Source: Hyphomonas sp.
GTDB taxonomy: Bacteria; Pseudomonadota; Alphaproteobacteria; Caulobacterales; Hyphomonadaceae
Length of the DNA: 64,000 bases
Assembly (NCBI GenBank): GCA_013791775.1
Contig: VMTE01000022.1
Location: forward strand, 124,001-188,000
Direction of reading: 5' to 3'
Shown: positions 43,981-54,602 of the stretch, in pieces
How the letters are laid out: each line of letters starts with the position of its first letter
Numbering within the stretch: the stretch's first letter is position 1
Program-made: the position numbers and the translations under genes
The notes under the pieces: generated by a model
The model's input: only the letters and a program-made list of their open reading frames with translations
Databases searched by the model: none
What the model was told of the DNA's origin: nothing

Positions 43981-45516
43981 ATGGACACGACCACACACTC
44001 AGGACTGCGCCGCTTCGGCGGATCTGAAACGGCAAACGTGGCGATGGTCGCTGCGTTCGTGATCCCGTCGATCCTGGCACTCGCCGGCATCGCCATCGAC
44101 CTGCAGAATACCGTCCGGCAGAAATCGAAGGTGCAGGCGGCGATCGACTCCGCGGTTCTGGCCGGCGCCCTGCAGCGCCAGCGCGGCATGAGCGAAGAGG
44201 CCGTGCGCGCCGACGTCCAGCAGTACGCCGAATCGATGATCAACCAGCAAGGCGGCGGACTGCTCTGCAATCCCGTGACGGTGTCGTTCAACGCCGAAAG
44301 CCAGGACATCGCCGGATCGGTGCACTGCGCCCAGCCGACCTACCTGACCCAGATGATCGGGCATGACAAACTGGAGTTCAACGCTGACGCCGTCTCGACC
44401 TATGGCCTCGGTGTGGTGGACATCGCCTTCATCTTCGACGTCTCGGGCTCGATGAACAGCCAGAGCCGCCTGCCCCAGCTGAAGACAGCGGCCAATGCCG
44501 CGTTCGACGAACTGTTGCCGGATGATGCGGCGCGCGACGGCTCGGTGCGCATCGCCATTGCCAGCTACAATCATTCCCTGAACGCGGGTCCCTACATCAA
44601 CGCCGTGACCGGCAGCCAGACGCTGGCCGCCGACGCGTCGGGCGCGGCAGCGCAAACGAATTATAATTCGTACAATGACGAACGGATGACCGACGCGGCA
44701 ACCGGCAAGCGCTTCTTCTACTACCAGCGCGGCACCTGCACGAGCGGCAGTCCGTGCGGGCGCAGCTCGAGCTACACCTGGACCACGACGCGCTATTTCT
44801 TCGAGGATACCGGGCTTTCGGGTAGCTGCGTGTACGAACGCACCGGCGCCTATGCTGCCTCAGACACTGTGCCCGCCTCCGGCCGCTGGCTCGGCGCGGG
44901 CAATCCGCGCTGGAACTTCTCGGCGGGCTCGTCCTCGAAATACGATGGTTGGAAGAATGTCGAGAACAGCGGCGCGACGGGTTACAGCACCGGCGCCTAT
45001 GAAGGCCGCCATGGCACCTGCCAACCGTCGGTTCCGGTCCCGCTGACCGAAGACAAGGCGGCGCTGAAGGCGCACGTCAACAGCCTCGTCGCGCAAGGCG
45101 GTACGGCCGGCCATCTCGGCCTTGCCTGGGGCTGGTACCTGATTTCACCGGACTGGGCCGGCATCTGGCCCACAGCCTCCGAGCCGCGCGCGTACGGCGC
45201 GCAGCGCACCTCCAAGTTCGTGATCCTGATGACCGACGGCGATTTCAACATCCAGCACCCAACTGCAGGGCGCAGCTCGTTCCAGCAGTCGATGGACCTG
45301 TGCGACCAGATGAAGTCCCTGCCGAGCAATATCCAGATCTTCACGGTGGGCTTCCAGGTGCCGTCGACTGTGCAGCGCACCGGCGACGGGCGCACGATCC
45401 TCGAGTATTGCGCCACCTCGCCGGGCCATGCCTTCAGCGCCGAAAGCGGGGATCAACTGATCGAAGTGTACCGGACCATCGCCCGCTCGATCTCCGACCT
45501 GCGGCTGAAGCACTGA
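43981..45516 (+). CDS. TadG-like VWA protein
   Basis: A 511-residue protein with a TadE/TadG-type N-terminal anchor (SETANVAMVAAFVIPSILALAGIAID, about residues 15-40) and a VWA domain with a full MIDAS DVSGSM (D153, S155, S157) and MTDGDFNIQ later. It shares the AHLGLAWGWYLISP-like segment with its upstream neighbour but lacks the repeat insertion. Cysteines in the region 255-345 are probably disulfide bonded. No other tad genes are in the window. Confidence 0.8.
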   Translation: MDTTTHSGLRRFGGSETANVAMVAAFVIPSILALAGIAIDLQNTVRQKSKVQAAIDSAVLAGALQRQRGMSEEAVRADVQQYAESMINQQGGGLLCNPVTVSFNAESQDIAGSVHCAQPTYLTQMIGHDKLEFNADAVSTYGLGVVDIAFIFDVSGSMNSQSRLPQLKTAANAAFDELLPDDAARDGSVRIAIASYNHSLNAGPYINAVTGSQTLAADASGAAAQTNYNSYNDERMTDAATGKRFFYYQRGTCTSGSPCGRSSSYTWTTTRYFFEDTGLSGSCVYERTGAYAASDTVPASGRWLGAGNPRWNFSAGSSSKYDGWKNVENSGATGYSTGAYEGRHGTCQPSVPVPLTEDKAALKAHVNSLVAQGGTAGHLGLAWGWYLISPDWAGIWPTASEPRAYGAQRTSKFVILMTDGDFNIQHPTAGRSSFQQSMDLCDQMKSLPSNIQIFTVGFQVPSTVQRTGDGRTILEYCATSPGHAFSAESGDQLIEVYRTIARSISDLRLKH

Positions 45517-45565
45517 AACGCGGTCCTTGCCGGGCCGGCCCTCCCCTCGCTATGGCTGGGCCGCA

Positions 45566-46207
45566 ATGATGGCCTGGATCCCGAATGCCCTGACGATTTC
45601 GCGCTGCGTGTTCGCGGTGCTGGTGCTGTTTGGCACGTTGAATGCGGCCGCCTCGGCGGAAGCGTTCAAGACCGCCGCCGGCGACGAGGCGCTGCGCCTG
45701 GCGACGATGGAACAGCTCTGGCACCAGTTTGCGCTGCTGGCCTTCCTGTCCGGCGCGCTGACCGATTTCCTCGATGGCTGGGCGGCGCGCCAGTTCAAGG
45801 CGGAAAGCCGGTTCGGGGTCTGGCTGGACCCGATAGCCGACAAGCTGCTGGTGAGCTTTGCCTTGCTGGGCCTCGCCCTGACGCTGCGCTCCTGGCTGAT
45901 CTACCTGCCGGCGGCGCTGATCATCGCGCGCGATGTGTTCATGACCTGGCTGCGGACGCGGCCGGAAGCGGCGGGCGTGGTCGCCCCCAGCAATCTGGCG
46001 AAGCTGAAGACCGGTGTGGAGATGGCGGCGATTGCCGGCCTGATGCTGCCGTTCGCGCTTGCCCCGGGCGCGGCCGAAGCGGCGGAGGCGGCGTCCAGCC
46101 TGGCGGCGCTGGCGGTGGCGGCCGGTCTCGTCCTGCTGCTCTGGGCGGCGGCGGCGCTGTCGCTCTACACCGCCTCGCAATATGTGAAGGTTATCCGGGC
46201 AAGCTGA
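45566..46207 (+). CDS. CDP-alcohol phosphatidyltransferase (PgsA-like)
   Basis: A 213-residue integral membrane enzyme. The catalytic motif D-x2-D-G-x2-A-R-x8-G-x3-D-x3-D is present as DFLDGWAAR ... GVWLDPIAD (about residues 67-93). Five or six hydrophobic segments are visible. It transfers a phosphatidyl group from CDP-diacylglycerol to an alcohol; PgsA (glycerol-3-phosphate) is the best guess from NALTISRC, but the acceptor is not proved. The N-terminal insert EAFKTAAGDEALRL is unusual. Confidence 0.8.
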   Translation: MMAWIPNALTISRCVFAVLVLFGTLNAAASAEAFKTAAGDEALRLATMEQLWHQFALLAFLSGALTDFLDGWAARQFKAESRFGVWLDPIADKLLVSFALLGLALTLRSWLIYLPAALIIARDVFMTWLRTRPEAAGVVAPSNLAKLKTGVEMAAIAGLMLPFALAPGAAEAAEAASSLAALAVAAGLVLLLWAAAALSLYTASQYVKVIRAS

Positions 46208-46228
46208 CGCGGGGGCCTGAAACGGGGA

Positions 46229-46259
46229 CGCCGGCTCCCCGGGAAAAAGGGAGCCGGCG
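46229..46259. terminator. Strong hairpin after the phosphatidyltransferase gene
   Basis: CGCCGGCTCCC and GGGAGCCGGCG are perfect 11-base complements around a 9-base loop, 22 bases after the stop codon. No T-run follows on either strand, so it may act as a factor-dependent terminator or RNA stabiliser. Confidence 0.45.
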
Positions 46260-46467
46260 CAGGCGAAAGCGGCTGGGTGTTCCTGGAGGGAGAAGACCGC
46301 TTCGCCGGAGTTATGTGGTGACGCGGGGGGAGCACGTCACTGGAGCCAGACTACACGGCAGCGCTCAACAAATCGTAAAGTTGGCATACGGAAATTTTAG
46401 GAATGCGCCGCTGGCCCGGCCCAGTGTTGCCCGACTGTCGCCATGTTTGGCTTCAAGTTTCGGAGGC

Positions 46468-47226
46468 ATGAGACACAAGGCTGGGCCCCGACCGAACCTG
46501 CTCGCGCTGCTGCTTGTCGCGCTGACCTTCCTGTGCCTGCCCGCCCTGCTGGCTTTCGCTGATGCGGGCACACTTCCCGCCTCGCGCCGGTCGGACGCCG
46601 CCTACGAGTCCGCGCGGCCGAAGCTGGAGCGCGACCTGCAGGCCGAGGGCCTTGCGCTCGGCAGCCCGGTTTTCCTGCGCATCACCAAGGCGCCCGCCGA
46701 ACTGACGGTTTTCGTCCAGAAGTCCGACGGCGTGTTCCAGCCGTTCCGCACCTGGCCGGTATGCTCCGTATCCGGAACGCTGGGCCCGAAGAAGCACGAA
46801 GGCGACGGCCAGGCTCCGGAAGGCTTCTACGAGATCCGGCCGGCGCAGATGAACCCGTCCTCGACCTATCACCTCTCGTTCAATCTCGGCTATCCGAACG
46901 CATTCGACCGGGCCAACGGCTACACGGGCAGTTTCCTGATGGTGCACGGGGCCTGCGTCTCGATCGGCTGTTTCGCCATGACCGATCCGGTGATCGACGA
47001 TATCTGGACACTTATGCAGGCCGCCTATGAAGAGGGGCAGACGTCCGTGGACGTGCACATCTTCCCCTTCCCCATGACGGACGCGAACCTCAAGGCCCAT
47101 GCAGGCGATCCGAATGCGGCGTTCTGGGACGGTCTGGCGCCGGCCTGGACGGCGTTTGAAGAGACCGGGCAGGTTCCGGACGTGACCGTATCCGGAAAGT
47201 CCTATCAGGTCCGGGCGGCCCAGTAG
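46468..47226 (+). CDS. L,D-transpeptidase family protein (YafK-like)
   Basis: A 252-residue exported YkuD-domain protein that may crosslink or hydrolyse peptidoglycan or release Lpp-type anchors. The ATG at 46468 follows CGGAGG and yields a signal peptide ending ALLAFA. The catalytic segment is MVHGACVSIGCFAMTD (about residues 164-179) with the nucleophilic cysteine in IGC. Earlier LTVFVQKSDG and KHEGDGQAPEGFYEI match YafK. Its end overlaps the Nudix gene by 22 bases, tail to tail. Confidence 0.88.
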   Translation: MRHKAGPRPNLLALLLVALTFLCLPALLAFADAGTLPASRRSDAAYESARPKLERDLQAEGLALGSPVFLRITKAPAELTVFVQKSDGVFQPFRTWPVCSVSGTLGPKKHEGDGQAPEGFYEIRPAQMNPSSTYHLSFNLGYPNAFDRANGYTGSFLMVHGACVSIGCFAMTDPVIDDIWTLMQAAYEEGQTSVDVHIFPFPMTDANLKAHAGDPNAAFWDGLAPAWTAFEETGQVPDVTVSGKSYQVRAAQ

Positions 47227-47675
47227 GGCGACGGCGGCGCGCCGCGATAGAGTTCGGCGAGGCGTTGCAGCGTTCCGCGCGTGACCCCGTCAATCGGTGC
47301 CTGCGGATCGACCCAGGCCGTCTCGGCAATCTCGCCGACGCTGGTGGCGGCCTCCTGCGCCCAGCTGCCCCAGGGCACGCGGTAGAAGACGACATGATCG
47401 TTTCGGAAATTGTTGTGGTTCGAATAGACGCCGACGACCGGCGGCTCGGCGGTCAGGCGCACGCCGGCTTCCTCGTGCAGCTCGCGGCGCAGCGCTTCGA
47501 TCACCGGTTCGCCGTGTTCGACACCGCCGCCCGGCATGAACCAGCCACCGATATAGGTGTGGCGCACCATGAACACGTGACCGTCGGCATTCTCGACCGC
47601 AGCGCGCACGCCGAGCGTCATCGGGCGGCTGACGCGGAACCAGGCCTGAAAGGCAAGCGTGCGGAGAGAAGGCAT
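47205..47675 (-). CDS. Nudix hydrolase
   Basis: A 156-residue Nudix protein. The Nudix box GX5EX7REUXEEXGU is matched by GGVEHGEPVIEALRRELHEEAGV (glycine to valine, in part GEPVIEALRRELHEE). It hydrolyses a nucleoside diphosphate linked to some group X; nothing in the flanks defines X. Starts 7 bases downstream of serB on the same strand. Confidence 0.88.
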   Translation of the reverse strand: MPSLRTLAFQAWFRVSRPMTLGVRAAVENADGHVFMVRHTYIGGWFMPGGGVEHGEPVIEALRRELHEEAGVRLTAEPPVVGVYSNHNNFRNDHVVFYRVPWGSWAQEAATSVGEIAETAWVDPQAPIDGVTRGTLQRLAELYRGAPPSPYWAART

Positions 47676-47681
47676 CGAGGA

Positions 47682-48590
47682 TTATCCGTGGACGAAATCT
47701 GCGGCGGTGTAGCCTTGGAAGAAGAGCGCGGCGGTCAGGTCTGTGTGGCGGATCGCGGCGTGGGCTTCGGCGGCGACGACCGGCTTGGCATGATAGGCGA
47801 CGCCGAGACCGGCGGCCTTGATCATGTCGAGGTCATTGGCCCCGTCGCCGAGGGCGAGCGCGTCTGACGGCGAAAAGCCGCCCGCCTCCGCGAAGGATTC
47901 CAGCGCGTCCCGCTTGGCGGCGCGCCCGAGGATCGGCTGGCCGACTTCGCCGGTCAGTGCGGCGCCGTCATCAACCAGCGTGTTACCCTGCTGGGCCTCA
48001 AACCCGGCGAGCGCCGCGATGCGGGACGTGAAGAAGGTGAAGCCCCCGGACACGAGGACGGTTTTCGCGCCGTGCGCCTTCATGGTGGCGACCAGTGTGC
48101 GGGCGCCGGGATTGAGGGTGAGGCGTTCGGAGAGGGTGCGTTCGAGTTCGCCGAGCGGAAGGCCGCGCAGCATGGCGACGCGTTCGGTAAGCGCGGATTC
48201 AAAGTCGAGCTCGCCGCGCATGGCGCGTTCGGTGATGCCGGAAATCTTCGCTTTCAGGCCGACCGCGTCCGCGAGTTCGTCGATGCATTCCTGCCCGATG
48301 ATGGTGGAGTCCATGTCGGAGATCAGCAGGCGTTTGCGGCCGAAGCGGGCGCGGGGCATCACCGCGATGTCGGCTTCGAGGTCCGCTTCAAGCCGGGCGC
48401 GCAGGCCGTCCGGCGCCCTGCCCTCCGTCATTGCGAAGGGATAATAGCCGGCAAAGACGGGGGCGGCGCCGGACAGCGACTGGCCCTCGCCCGGAACGCC
48501 GCCTTCCGCCGCGATGGCGGCCACGAGGGCGCGCGCCCTGGCCGGGCCGCCTTCGCGCGACGCGGCAATCACGACCCATTCATTGACCAT
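47682..48590 (-). CDS. serB: Phosphoserine phosphatase
   Basis: A 302-residue HAD enzyme for the last step of serine synthesis. The N-terminal ACT-like part covers about residues 1-85. The catalytic motif is LISDMDSTIIGQECIDELA (nucleophile in DMDST), then VLVSGGFTFFTSRIA (motif II) and ALGDGANDLDMIKAAGLGVAYHAKP (motif IV). Length suits the SerB form with an extra N-terminal domain. Divergent from miaA. Confidence 0.93.
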   Translation of the reverse strand: MVNEWVVIAASREGGPARARALVAAIAAEGGVPGEGQSLSGAAPVFAGYYPFAMTEGRAPDGLRARLEADLEADIAVMPRARFGRKRLLISDMDSTIIGQECIDELADAVGLKAKISGITERAMRGELDFESALTERVAMLRGLPLGELERTLSERLTLNPGARTLVATMKAHGAKTVLVSGGFTFFTSRIAALAGFEAQQGNTLVDDGAALTGEVGQPILGRAAKRDALESFAEAGGFSPSDALALGDGANDLDMIKAAGLGVAYHAKPVVAAEAHAAIRHTDLTAALFFQGYTAADFVHG

Positions 48591-48664
48591 CGGAAGCTCC
48601 GCATTGAGGCCCGGTGTCTCTAGGAGTCTTTCCTCAGGCCGGGCAAGCCCCTAGACTCCTGCAG

Positions 48665-49615
48665 ATGCATCCTGCGATCCTGATCCACGGCCCCACCGCC
48701 AGCGGCAAGTCCGCCCTCGCCATCGAAGTCGCCCGCCGCCTCGGCGGCGAGGTGATCAATGCCGATTCCATGCAGGTTTACAACGACGTGCAGGTGATCT
48801 CGGCGCGGCCGACCGAAGACGAGATGGCCGGCGTGCCGCACCATCTGTTCGGCTATGTCGATCCGGCGACCCGGTATTCCACCGGCGAATGGCTGGAAGC
48901 GGCGCGCGCGGTCATCAGGAAGCTGCAGCGCCGGAACAAGCGGGCGATCTTCGTCGGCGGTACGGGGCTCTACCTGCTGGCGCTGACGCAGGGCCTGTCC
49001 GACATTCCGCCCGTGCCGGACGAAATCCGCGCCGAAGTTCGCGCGATCAGCGAGGCGGAAGGGGCCGACGGCCTGCGGGCCCGGCTGATGCCGCACGACC
49101 CGGACCTCGCCGAACGCCTCGGCACCGGCGACCGGCAGCGCCTCGCGCGGGCCTATGAAGTCTGGCTGGCGACGGGGCGGTCCCTCACCGACTTCCAGAC
49201 CGAACGCCAACCCCCCGTGCTGCAGCCCGGCGAATGGACAGGCTTTGCCCTGACCCCGCCGCGTGCTGCCCTCTACAAGAAGATCGATCGCCGGTTTGAA
49301 GGCATGCTGATGCAGGGCGCCATGAACGAGGCGCGCGACCTGGTGGCGCGCGGGCTGGATCCGGAGCTGCCGGTGATGAAGGCCTGCGGGATGCCCTGGC
49401 TGACGGCTTTTGCACGCGGCGAACTCAGCCCCGAGCAGGCGGCCGAGAACGCCAAGCGCGACACGCGGCGCTATGCAAAAAGGCAGTTCACGTGGATCGG
49501 GCGCCAGTTTCCGTTCTGGACGCGCATACCTTCCCCCGAGTTGGGGGACCGTTTGAGGGTCATTTTTGCCCTTTACAGGGAGATTGACACGGCCCAAGCG
49601 GAAGATTATGCCTAG
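48665..49615 (+). CDS. miaA: tRNA dimethylallyltransferase
   Basis: A 316-residue enzyme adding dimethylallyl to A37 of UNN-reading tRNAs. The P-loop is GPTASGKS (residues 9-16), followed by INADSMQVYNDVQVISARP, HHLFGYVDP and VGGTGLYLLAL. The start MHPAILIHGPTASG is chosen by family match. The tRNAs it modifies read Leu, Phe, Trp and Ser codons among others, so it can affect attenuators such as the ilvB leader that follows directly. Confidence 0.93.
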   Translation: MHPAILIHGPTASGKSALAIEVARRLGGEVINADSMQVYNDVQVISARPTEDEMAGVPHHLFGYVDPATRYSTGEWLEAARAVIRKLQRRNKRAIFVGGTGLYLLALTQGLSDIPPVPDEIRAEVRAISEAEGADGLRARLMPHDPDLAERLGTGDRQRLARAYEVWLATGRSLTDFQTERQPPVLQPGEWTGFALTPPRAALYKKIDRRFEGMLMQGAMNEARDLVARGLDPELPVMKACGMPWLTAFARGELSPEQAAENAKRDTRRYAKRQFTWIGRQFPFWTRIPSPELGDRLRVIFALYREIDTAQAEDYA

Positions 49616-49640
49616 CCGCACGAATTCGAGGAAACGCCCC

Positions 49641-49679
49641 TTGCGCAAATTGACCGTAGTAAACCTTCGGCGCCCGTAG
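49641..49679 (+). CDS. Putative ilvB leader peptide
   Basis: A 12-codon frame opening with TTG at 49641, 9 bases after a GAGG site, reading MRKLTVVNLRRP and stop. An in-frame ATG at 49608, inside the end of miaA, would give 23 residues. Val-Val and Leu codons just before a hairpin and a terminator are the layout of a ribosome-controlled attenuator for branched-chain amino-acid genes. Attenuation of ilvBN is documented in Caulobacter; the peptide here is inferred. Confidence 0.55.
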   Translation: MRKLTVVNLRRP

Positions 49680-49715
49680 CTGCCTGTTCTTACAGGCGGT
49701 TGCGGGTGCGCACAG

Positions 49716-49747
49716 AAAAGGGCTTCCTCAGGGGGCCCTTTTTTGTT
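49716..49747 (+). terminator. Attenuator terminator ahead of ilvB
   Basis: AAAAGGGC pairs with GCCCTTTTTT around a loop of about 11 bases and runs directly into the T-run. An upstream hairpin (GCCTG-TTCTTA-CAGGC, 49682-49697, extendable with GCGCCCG and CGGGTGCGC) could compete with it. It lies 53 bases before the ilvB ATG and after the leader peptide, so it can act as the regulated terminator and also end miaA transcripts. Confidence 0.75.
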
Positions 49748-49799
49748 TGGCCGAAGACCCAGCTGAAACCCCGTCCCTCCCAAACGCCCGAGCCCTCAC

Positions 49800-51590
49800 A
49801 TGACCGCCAAGACCAAGGCCAAGCCTGCCCCCGCCCAAGACGCCGCCCCGCGCCTGATGTCCGGCGCCCAGATCGTCGTGGAAGCCTTGCGCGAGCAGGG
49901 GGTGACCGTGATGTTCGGCTATCCCGGCGGCGCGGTGCTGCCGATCTATGATGCGCTGTTCGGGCAGGACGCGATCCGCCACATCCTGGTGCGCCATGAA
50001 CAGGGCGCGGGGCATGCCGCCGAAGGCTATGCCCGCTCGACCGGCCAATGCGGCGTGGCGCTGGTGACGTCCGGCCCGGGCGCGACCAACATGGTGACCC
50101 CGATCACCGATGCGCTGATGGACTCGATCCCGATGGTGGTGATCACCGGCCAGGTGCCGACCCACCTGATCGGCACGGACGCGTTCCAGGAATGCGACAC
50201 AACCGGCATCACGCGCAGCTGCGCCAAGCACAACTACCTCGTCACCGACGTCAACCAGCTCGCGCGGATCATGCACGAGGCGTTCTACGTGGCGACCTCC
50301 GGCCGGCCCGGCCCTGTGGTGATCGACATTCCGAAGGACATCCAGTTCGCCACGGGCCTCTATGTCGGCAAAGACGGCATCACGAAGCCGACCTATATGC
50401 CCCAACGCAAGCCGAACATGGATGCGATCAGGATTGCCGCAGACCTGATGACCAAGGCCTGGCGGCCGGTTTTCTACACCGGCGGCGGCGTGATCAATTC
50501 CGGGCCGCGCGCCTCGGCCAAGCTGCGCGAGCTGCAGGAGCTGACCGGCTTTCCGGTGACCTCGACGCTGATGGGCCTCGGCGCCTTCCCGGCCTCGCAC
50601 CCCGACTGGCTGGGCATGCTGGGCATGCATGGCAGCTACGAAGCCAACCATGCGATGCATGACTGCGACCTGATGATCTGCGTCGGCGCCCGCTTCGATG
50701 ACCGCGTGACCGGCCGGGTCGATGCCTTCTCGCCGAAATCGAAGAAGATCCACATCGACATCGACGCCTCCTCGATCAACAAGATCGTGCGCGTCGATGT
50801 GCCGATCGTGGCCGACTGCGCCGAAGCGCTCGATGCGCTGATCACCGAGATCAAGGCCCTGAAACGCAAGATGCCGGACCTGACGCCGTGGCAGGGCCAG
50901 ATCGACACCTGGCGGGCCCGGCGCTGTTTCGACTACAAGAATTCCAAAGACGTGATCAAACCGCAATATGCGGTCGAGCGGCTGCATGCGCTGACTCGGG
51001 ACCGTAACACCTACATCACCACCGAAGTCGGCCAGCACCAGATGTGGGCGGCGCAGTTCTATCATTTCGAGGAGCCGAACCGCTGGATGACCTCGGGCGG
51101 CCTCGGCACCATGGGCTACGGCCTGCCGGCCGCCGTCGGCGTGCAGGCAGCGCACCCGGACGCGCTGGTGATCGACATTGCGGGCGAAGCCTCGATCCAG
51201 ATGATGATGCAGGAGCTGTCCACGGCCGTTCAGCACAATCTGCCGGTGAAGGTGTTCATCCTCAACAATGAATGGATGGGCATGGTGCGCCAGTGGCAGG
51301 AATTGCTGCACGGCGAGCGCTATTCGCATTCCTATTCCGAAAGCCTGCCGGACTTCGTGATGCTGGCCAAGGCGCTGGGCGGGCACGGCATCCGGTGCGA
51401 CAAGCCGGGCGAGCTGGACGCCCGGATCATCGAGATGATTGACCATCCCGGCCCGGTCCTGTTCGACTGCCGGGTCGAGCGGGCCGAGAACTGCCTGCCG
51501 ATGATCCCGTCGGGTTCTGCGCACAACCAGATGATTCTTGGTGAAATAACGGGTAACGAAATCGGCGAGGCGGGCCGCAAGCTCGTCTGA
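49800..51590 (+). CDS. ilvB: Acetolactate synthase large subunit
   Basis: A 596-residue ThDP-dependent enzyme making acetolactate or acetohydroxybutyrate, the first common step to Val, Leu and Ile. The ThDP-activating Glu is E67 (VRHEQGAGHAAEGYA); the FAD-binding middle domain has RFDDRVTGRVD; and the ThDP/Mg motif is DIAGEASIQMMMQE ... NNEWMGMVRQWQ, with Glu in the usual GDG/GDA position. First gene of an operon with ilvN and ilvC and two unknown genes, under a leader attenuator. Confidence 0.95.
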   Translation: MTAKTKAKPAPAQDAAPRLMSGAQIVVEALREQGVTVMFGYPGGAVLPIYDALFGQDAIRHILVRHEQGAGHAAEGYARSTGQCGVALVTSGPGATNMVTPITDALMDSIPMVVITGQVPTHLIGTDAFQECDTTGITRSCAKHNYLVTDVNQLARIMHEAFYVATSGRPGPVVIDIPKDIQFATGLYVGKDGITKPTYMPQRKPNMDAIRIAADLMTKAWRPVFYTGGGVINSGPRASAKLRELQELTGFPVTSTLMGLGAFPASHPDWLGMLGMHGSYEANHAMHDCDLMICVGARFDDRVTGRVDAFSPKSKKIHIDIDASSINKIVRVDVPIVADCAEALDALITEIKALKRKMPDLTPWQGQIDTWRARRCFDYKNSKDVIKPQYAVERLHALTRDRNTYITTEVGQHQMWAAQFYHFEEPNRWMTSGGLGTMGYGLPAAVGVQAAHPDALVIDIAGEASIQMMMQELSTAVQHNLPVKVFILNNEWMGMVRQWQELLHGERYSHSYSESLPDFVMLAKALGGHGIRCDKPGELDARIIEMIDHPGPVLFDCRVERAENCLPMIPSGSAHNQMILGEITGNEIGEAGRKLV

Positions 51591-51622
51591 GTGGACACGG
51601 CAGAACGCCGGTTGACGCGGGG

Positions 51623-52318
51623 ATGGTGATGGATCTGACGCAATTGCTCTCGTTCGGGCAGGGCTATGGCGACGGCGTCATCGCGGTCCTGTCGGCCGGT
51701 GTCGCGGTCATCAGCGCGCTGATTGCGCGCGGAGAAACCAAGCGCCAGCGCAAGCTGCAGACCGAGCGCCTGCGCCAGAGTATCGACGCCGCCAGCCTCG
51801 ACTGGGGCAATGCTGCGATTGATGCACTCGCCCGCACCGCCATGTTTGCCCGCACCCGCCACCTGCAGGCCAATGACGGGGCGTTTCTCGCCAACCGCGC
51901 GAACATGCTGGTCGCCCTGTCAACTCTGGTGGACCGGGGCCGGATGTTTTTCCCGAACCTCACACCCGAGAAGAAGGGCGCCGAGAAGGAAGGCGCGTAC
52001 CGTGGCCATCGCCCGCCGATCCTCGACGCCCTGATGTGGACCTTCCACGAACTGGAAGCGATGACCCGCGAAGGCGGCCCCGCCTCCGAGGACAGCGCGG
52101 CCTTTATCGACGAGTGCCGCCGCCTGCTGGTGTCCGAACTGCAGGCGCATCTCGATCCGCGCCGCATGGACCAGATCGTCGGGCGCTATGATGACCAGGA
52201 AAGCGATGACCGCCGCGAGGCGATCCGCATGTCCGACGCGCTGAGAACAAAACTCGAGAGCCGCCGGCCGGGCTTCAAGTTCGGCGCGGCCCTGACCGAA
52301 ACACAAGGCCCCCAATGA
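51623..52318 (+). CDS. Unknown membrane-anchored protein between ilvB and ilvN
   Basis: A 231-residue protein starting MVMDLTQLLSFGQ, with one membrane span at about residues 16-37 (VIAVLSAGVAVISALIAR) and a soluble helical domain (RQRKLQTERLRQSID, ILDALMWTFHELEAM, FIDECRRLLVSELQAHL). I recognise no family. It is 32 bases after ilvB and its stop overlaps the ilvN start (ATGA), so it is certainly within the operon. A metabolic role is inferred from position only. Confidence 0.7.
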   Translation: MVMDLTQLLSFGQGYGDGVIAVLSAGVAVISALIARGETKRQRKLQTERLRQSIDAASLDWGNAAIDALARTAMFARTRHLQANDGAFLANRANMLVALSTLVDRGRMFFPNLTPEKKGAEKEGAYRGHRPPILDALMWTFHELEAMTREGGPASEDSAAFIDECRRLLVSELQAHLDPRRMDQIVGRYDDQESDDRREAIRMSDALRTKLESRRPGFKFGAALTETQGPQ

Positions 52319-52880
52319 GCGACGCATCGACCCCCACCAACGGCAACGGCCCGAAATCAGCCTATTTCCTCGCTCATGCGGACGAGGTGACCGAACGGCG
52401 CACGCTGGCCGTGCTGGTCGATAACGAGCCGGGCGTGCTTGCCCGCGTGGTCGGCCTGTTCTCCGGGCGCGGTTACAACATCGACTCCCTGACGGTTGCC
52501 GAGGTCGATGCCAGCCAGCACCGCTCGCGCATCACCATCGTCACGCAGGGCACGCCCCACATCCTCGAGCAGATCGAGGCGCAGCTGCTGCGCATCGTGC
52601 CGGTGGCCGATGTCATCGACATCACCAACTCGAAAACGGGCATCGAGCGCGAGCTGGCGCTCGTAAAAGTGGCCGGAACCGGCGAAAAACGGGTTGAAGC
52701 GCTCAGGATCGCTGAGATTTTCCGCGCGCATGTGATAGATACGACCAACGAGAGTTTCATTTTCGAGGTCACGGGTGCCTCGGAAAAGCTGACACAGTTC
52801 GTCGACCTGATGCGCCCCCTGGGCCTGGTCGAAGTCAGCCGGACCGGAGTCCTGTCGATCAAACGGGGAAAGGAGAAAGG

Positions 52881-52884
<4 letters not shown>
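52315..52884 (+). CDS. ilvN: Acetolactate synthase small (regulatory) subunit
   Basis: A 189-residue IlvN/IlvH protein. The ACT domain (about residues 26-100) contains RRTLAVLVDNEPGVLARVVGLFSGRGYNIDSLTV, of which NEPGVLARV and GRGYNIDSL are diagnostic; it binds valine for feedback control. The C-terminal ALS_ss domain has RELALVKVAG and a GPVEVSRTG-like LGLVEVSRTGVLSI. Start and stop both overlap neighbours by 4 bases. Confidence 0.94.
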
Positions 52885-54600
<1,716 letters not shown>

Positions 54601-54602
54601 GC

